From: Thecamonas trahens ATCC 50062
Taxonomy: Eukaryota > Apusozoa > Apusomonadida > Apusomonadidae
Length of the DNA stretch: 64,000 nucleotides
Direction: 5' to 3'
Assembly: GCF_000142905.1 (NCBI RefSeq)
Contig: NW_013657666.1
Span: 447,368 to 511,367 of the forward strand
In this document: one piece after another, positions 60,160-64,000 of the stretch
How the letters are laid out: every line of letters starts with the position of its first letter
Numbering within the stretch: the first letter of the stretch is position 1
Notes under the pieces: model-generated
What the model was told of the DNA's origin: nothing
The model's database searches: none
What the model saw: the letters and a program-made list of their open reading frames with translations, nothing else
Program-made: the position numbers and the translations under genes

Positions 60160-61126
60160 GATGAGATGAAAGTACGCTACTGATCAATAACAGTAGTATT
60201 AGTAGTAGTGGTAGTGGTGGTGGTGGTGGTGGTGGTGGTGGTGGTGGTGGTGGTGATGGGGTGGTGGTGATGGGGTGGGGTGAAGTTGGTCTTGGTCTTG
60301 GTCTGTGGTCGTGGTCGTGGTCTTGGGCGTAGGCACCGGCCACAGGCGGGAGCGTTGGCGCCACTCAAGAGAGAGAACGAACGGTTGTCACTCGGTCAAC
60401 TGTCAGCTGCCAGCAAACAATGATCACGGCCAACGAATAATAATCGATGGGAAGGGGGGGGGGGGGAGTGCCTTGATTGTTGTTGATATCGAATGATAAA
60501 ATGATGAATGACCTTGGCAACGAGTGAGTGATCGTGAGTGGCAATGAGTCTGAGTCACACGATGAGACTCTCTTCACAACCGTCACGCACTCCCTCCCCC
60601 CCCCCTTGTGACAGACCGTACACCAACAACTAGAGCAAGCAGCACCCGTAACACACCTGCACAACAATTGCTACACTTGACTCACCACACCCATCCTCCT
60701 TGACCCTCAGCCCACTCTCCACTCCCTCCCACTCTTCCACTCCCTTTCGCATGGTACGCATACCCCCCTCCCTCNNNNNNNNNNNNNNNNNNNNNNNNNN
60801 NNNNNNNNNNNNNNNNNNNNNNNNNNNNNNNNNNNNNNNNNNNNNNNNNNNNNNNNNNNNNNNNNNNNNNNNNNGGGGGGGGGGGTTGGTGTGGGTCGGC
60901 AGGGAGGGGTAAGGGGGTGGGGGGGGGGGTAGGGGGAAGGGGAAGGGAGAGGGGCGGGTGTATGGTATGATGGTGTGGGGCGTACTCACGGGGAAAGACC
61001 GGTGTGCGGGTTAGTGGGGTGTTAGGGGTTGTCTCCGAGGCGGCGTGTGATGGCAATCGAATGATGGAGGCGACCTGGGTTGGGGTTTGGGGTGGAGGCG
61101 GTTCGGAAGGGGCGGGTGGTGGGGGT
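60160..61126. other. Intergenic region with GGT repeat and second assembly gap
   Basis: Upstream of EIF6. (GGT)n at 60207-60256, a G-run at 60454-60466, a C-run at 60594-60605, and N from 60775 to 60874 flanked by a G-run. No gene was recognised; a short exon could be hidden in the gap. Confidence 0.6.
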
Positions 61127-61400
61127 GACGATTATTTAACGAGAGTTAATTGATGGGTGTGTGTGTGGTGTGTGTGGGTGACGATTATTTTAACGAGAGT
61201 TTATTGATGGGTGGGGGGTGGGGGGTGGGTGACGATTATTTTAACGAGAGTTTATTGATGGGTGTGTGGTGCGGGTGGTGGGGCTGGCGCGGGGTGACGA
61301 TTATTCTAACGAGAGCTTATTGATGGGTGGGTGGTGCGGGTGGGTGGGTGGGTGGGGCTGGGTGACGATTATTCTAACGAGAGTTTATTGATGGGTGTGT
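61127..61400. repeat. Five-copy minisatellite upstream of the PROPPIN gene
   Basis: Copies begin at about 61127, 61180, 61231, 61296 and 61364. Each has a conserved core of about 33 bp, GACGATTATTyTAACGAGAG then yTTATTGATGGGTG, separated by variable G/T-rich spacers. The core is far more AT-rich than its surroundings. Confidence 0.9.
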
Positions 61401-61506
61401 GGCTGACGATGTTGGTGGGTAATGGCAAAGTGTACGATTATTGAATGATGGATTAATCGATGAGGTGTGAGCCAACGGGCAGAGGACGGGAAGGAACACT
61501 TTGGCG

Positions 61507-62835
61507 ATGTTCGCGGAAGACAGCTTCAGCCAGATCCAGACCGCCACCTCACGCCATTCCGACACACAACTCGCTGGATCAAGAAGAGCAGAGGAAAACA
61601 AGGAGAACATGTCTGCTATGACTAGCACAAGCAGCATGGAAGAAGGGAGCAGCGGAGGTGGACCCAGCAGTCATGGCGGGAGTGGTCAAGTCGGGCAAAT
61701 CGGTGGTGGTGGCGGGCAAGTCGGTGGTGGCGGGCAAGTCGCATTGGGTGATGATGATGATGGTGATGACGGTCACACTATTGTGGGACTGTCATTCAAT
61801 CAAGATGCCACCATGTTTGCTATTGGTACCCGCAAGGGCTACGCCGCCTTCAAGGCATGTCCGTTTGAAGGTGCTCTGGCTCTGGCTTCCAGTGGTGGTA
61901 TCCGCATTGCCGAGATGCTCTTCTCCACCTCGCTCATCGTTCTGGTCGGTATGGGTGGCCCGTCGTCAGATGATTCGCCAAGGAGGCTCCGCGTGTTCAA
62001 CACAAGGCGACTGAGTCTGGCAAAGGACGTCATCTATCCCTCGGCCGTTCTCGCTGTAAGGACAAACCGCCGTCGCTTGGTTGTCGTCCTCCACGACGCC
62101 ATCCATGTTCATGAGCTGGGTGGCAATCTCAAGCTTTTGGCAAAGATCTCAAAGCTCGACAACCCGCGCGGCGTTGTGGCGCTTACCGCCTCGCCCGGGC
62201 CGGACGATCCGGCGTACATGGCGTACCCAAAATCCCCGACTCGCGGCGAGCCAGCCCGGTCGATTGTCCTCGTCGACGCCATCAACATCCTCGACCACAT
62301 TGTCATCGACGCGCACAAGTCGGCCGCCGTCGCTGCCATGGCCTTTTCGTACGACGGTACTCTCCTGGCGTCGGCGTCGGAGCACGGGACCGTCATCCGG
62401 GTCTTTGCTATCCCGTCGGCCGATCTGCTCTTTGAGTTCCGCCGCGGCTCCCAGGTCGCCACCATCTACTCGCTTGCCTTTGACGCGTCCAACACGTACC
62501 TAGCGGTGGCCTCGTCGCGCGGAACGGTCCACGTGTTCAAGCTCGAGAGACCTGAGCCATCGCTCGCCGACTCGTTCTTTGCCGTCCTGCCCTCGGTCGT
62601 GGCCTCGGCTTGGGAGCCGCTCCGCGCCTTTGCCACTGCGCCCGGCGAGCCCGACGTCGAAGCCCGTGTCTCGTTTGGTGCCGCCGACCTGGCTACCAAC
62701 GACGGGCTCGGCCTCCAGATCATCTCAGCCAACGGCTGGTATCGCCGCTTTGCTGTCGACGAGGCCTCGGGCGGCGAGTGCGCCTTGCTGGAGCAGTACA
62801 ACCTCGCCGAGCACACCGAGTGGACCTCGCCGTGA
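61507..62835 (+). CDS. PROPPIN-family WD-repeat protein (Atg18/WIPI)
   Basis: 442 residues from the ATG at 61507. Residues 1-85 are Ser/Gly-rich with GGGGQVGGGGQV repeats and poly-Asp. The remainder is a seven-bladed propeller. It contains GLSFNQDATMFAIGTRKGYA, then AVLAVRTNRRRLVVVLHDAI, then SYDGTLLASASEHGTVIRVF, and LLFEFRRGSQVATIYSLAF. FRRG is the phosphoinositide-binding L/FRRG motif, with both Arg present. PROPPINs bind PtdIns3P and PtdIns(3,5)P2 in autophagosome formation and vacuole or endosome membrane dynamics. Whether it corresponds to WIPI1/2 or WIPI3/4 is not clear. The stop is 60 bp from the convergent partial gene. Confidence 0.92.
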   Translation: MFAEDSFSQIQTATSRHSDTQLAGSRRAEENKENMSAMTSTSSMEEGSSGGGPSSHGGSGQVGQIGGGGGQVGGGGQVALGDDDDGDDGHTIVGLSFNQDATMFAIGTRKGYAAFKACPFEGALALASSGGIRIAEMLFSTSLIVLVGMGGPSSDDSPRRLRVFNTRRLSLAKDVIYPSAVLAVRTNRRRLVVVLHDAIHVHELGGNLKLLAKISKLDNPRGVVALTASPGPDDPAYMAYPKSPTRGEPARSIVLVDAINILDHIVIDAHKSAAVAAMAFSYDGTLLASASEHGTVIRVFAIPSADLLFEFRRGSQVATIYSLAFDASNTYLAVASSRGTVHVFKLERPEPSLADSFFAVLPSVVASAWEPLRAFATAPGEPDVEARVSFGAADLATNDGLGLQIISANGWYRRFAVDEASGGECALLEQYNLAEHTEWTSP

Positions 62836-62895
62836 CCGGTGCTGCCGGGCATGAGCAGGACGTGGTGTTGAGCGCATCCCTCGTGTTCTTTTACA

Positions 62896-64000
62896 TCATC
62901 CTTGCACAGGCATTGCGTCCAGGATCCGCGCCGCGAGGCCGGCCACCCGGGTGTCGGACGCGTTGGCGGCCGTCACCAGCAGCGCACCCGCGGGCGCAAT
63001 GTGCTGGCTCACCGCCGCCGCCGCGGCGCTGCGGCTCTCTGTCGAGCCGTTGGCAAGCTCGACGAGGGTGAGGACGGCGCGTAGTGCGTTCTTCTGCACC
63101 GCCGCGCTGGCGCTCCCGACGCCGAGCGCCGAGACCAGGACGGCGGCGGCGCTGCCGTCGGCGCCGAGTGCAGCCGTAAACGCCTCCTTTGTCTTTGCTC
63201 GCGACAAGCCCACGCTCACCGCTCGCATCAGCACCGTCGCCACCTCAGGCTCCACCCGGATGGTGGCCCGGCTCGCCTCGGCCGCCACCTTGTCCAGCAC
63301 CGCCGCCACCAGTGCGCCTGCAGCCTCGGGCGTGCAGGCAAACAGGTCTGCACCGCTCACAGCAGACGTCACCGCTTTCGACGCCGTGACCAGCGCTTGC
63401 GGGTTCTTGTCAAGCGCGAGGAACGCCGCACGCACATCACCCGGCATCGCCACCACCGCCGATGCCTTGGCCAGCGCCGGCGACGCCGCGGCATCCATGG
63501 TCGAGAACAACGCTGCGATCGATGCCTTGGGTTTGGCTGGCGAGGGCTTGGCTGGCGAGGGCTTGGCGGCCGTGGGCTTGGCGGCCGTGGGCTTGACGGC
63601 CTTGGACTTGGAGGACTTGGACTTGGAAGACTTGGACTTGGAGGACTTGGACTTGGCGGCCTCCGGCGACGGCTCCGGGAAGACCTCCAGTTGGTCGGCA
63701 ATGCCTAGCTCGGCGGCAACCGCGGCGTGCACCTGGTACACGCCGATACCGGGACGGCCTGCGACCTTCTTGCGGGCGGCCATGCCCTTGGCCTCGGCCT
63801 CAGTCGCACGCTTGGTGAGGCCCCACTCGGTGTGTGCGTCAGCAAAGGCGTCGGCGAGCTTGAGGAGCGAGCTCTCCCAACCGTGGACCATCTTGGCGAG
63901 TGCAGCGCGGGCGCCGTCGACGTTGTCAAAGGTCGGGCGCTCGGGCGCGGGCGCCGGCTCCGGGACCTCGCTCGCAAGCGCGGCCAGCTGCGCCTCCAGC
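62896..64000 (-). CDS. Partial hypothetical protein, C-terminal part
   Basis: The frame is open to the window edge, where it reads LEAQLAALASEVPEPAP, so the 5' end lies outside. About 368 residues are visible: a helical part (LLKLADAFADAHTEWGLTKR), a low-complexity segment of SKSSKSKSSK followed by KPTAAKPSPAKP repeats, and an Ala-rich alpha-helical C-terminus that could be armadillo/HEAT-like (AVQKNALRAVLTLVELANGS). I do not recognise the family. Confidence 0.7.
   Translation of the reverse strand, partial: LEAQLAALASEVPEPAPAPERPTFDNVDGARAALAKMVHGWESSLLKLADAFADAHTEWGLTKRATEAEAKGMAARKKVAGRPGIGVYQVHAAVAAELGIADQLEVFPEPSPEAAKSKSSKSKSSKSKSSKSKAVKPTAAKPTAAKPSPAKPSPAKPKASIAALFSTMDAAASPALAKASAVVAMPGDVRAAFLALDKNPQALVTASKAVTSAVSGADLFACTPEAAGALVAAVLDKVAAEASRATIRVEPEVATVLMRAVSVGLSRAKTKEAFTAALGADGSAAAVLVSALGVGSASAAVQKNALRAVLTLVELANGSTESRSAAAAAVSQHIAPAGALLVTAANASDTRVAGLAARILDAMPVQG

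Overview
This is nuclear DNA from a gene-dense, GC-rich, unicellular eukaryote. The proteins are eukaryotic (Mediator MED6, eIF6, UBE2C, P5A-ATPase, NCoR-like corepressor, two ubiquitin hydrolases, PROPPIN, RasGEF, DENN, TRIM-like). Genes are interrupted by short GT-AG introns that often hold G- or C-runs. Two N-runs (38596-38985 and 60775-60874) mark a draft assembly. The base composition, gene style and gene mix remind me of the apusomonad Thecamonas trahens; this is inference, not something the bases prove.

Layout. 1-8.6 kb: a seven-helix membrane protein resembling the gustatory-receptor-like channel family, divergent from a large Ig-repeat membrane protein resembling nucleoporin POM152, then a frame-broken unknown gene. 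8.6-13.1 kb: a Crinkler-type protein with more than 40 heptad repeats and a C-terminal kinase-like domain, convergent with the last exon of a UBL5/Hub1 gene whose upstream side is full of inverted repeats and an AT-rich island. 13.1-19.2 kb: two ubiquitin hydrolases flanking a divergent eIF2-beta-like gene; the second hydrolase carries three AT-hook repeats. 20-27 kb: LDAH-like hydrolase, low-complexity RNA-binding-like protein, MED6, sarcosine-oxidase-like flavoenzyme, DNAJC7-like co-chaperone. 27-38.4 kb: NCoR/SMRT-like corepressor, UBE2C, NFKBIL1-like protein, a three-exon SDR, a DUF4326 protein, a TRIM-like protein. 39-49 kb: EF-hand tandem-RasGEF, PH-PH-TerD protein, MDH1B-ALDH fusion. 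49.6-64 kb: P5A-ATPase, C2-ankyrin protein, DENN protein, eIF6, PROPPIN, and a partial unknown gene at the edge.

There are no operons. Genes are packed head-to-head and tail-to-tail; convergent stops are often 15-60 bp apart and in one pair they overlap. Several genes belong to ubiquitin biology (two USPs, UBL5, UBE2C, a RING/B-box protein), but nothing shows they are co-regulated. Four genes contain apparent frame breaks (near 7,930; 21,640 and 22,350; 36,925 and 37,115; 45,950). Their total lengths fit one-base errors, so these are more likely assembly indels than true pseudogenes, but raw reads would have to decide.
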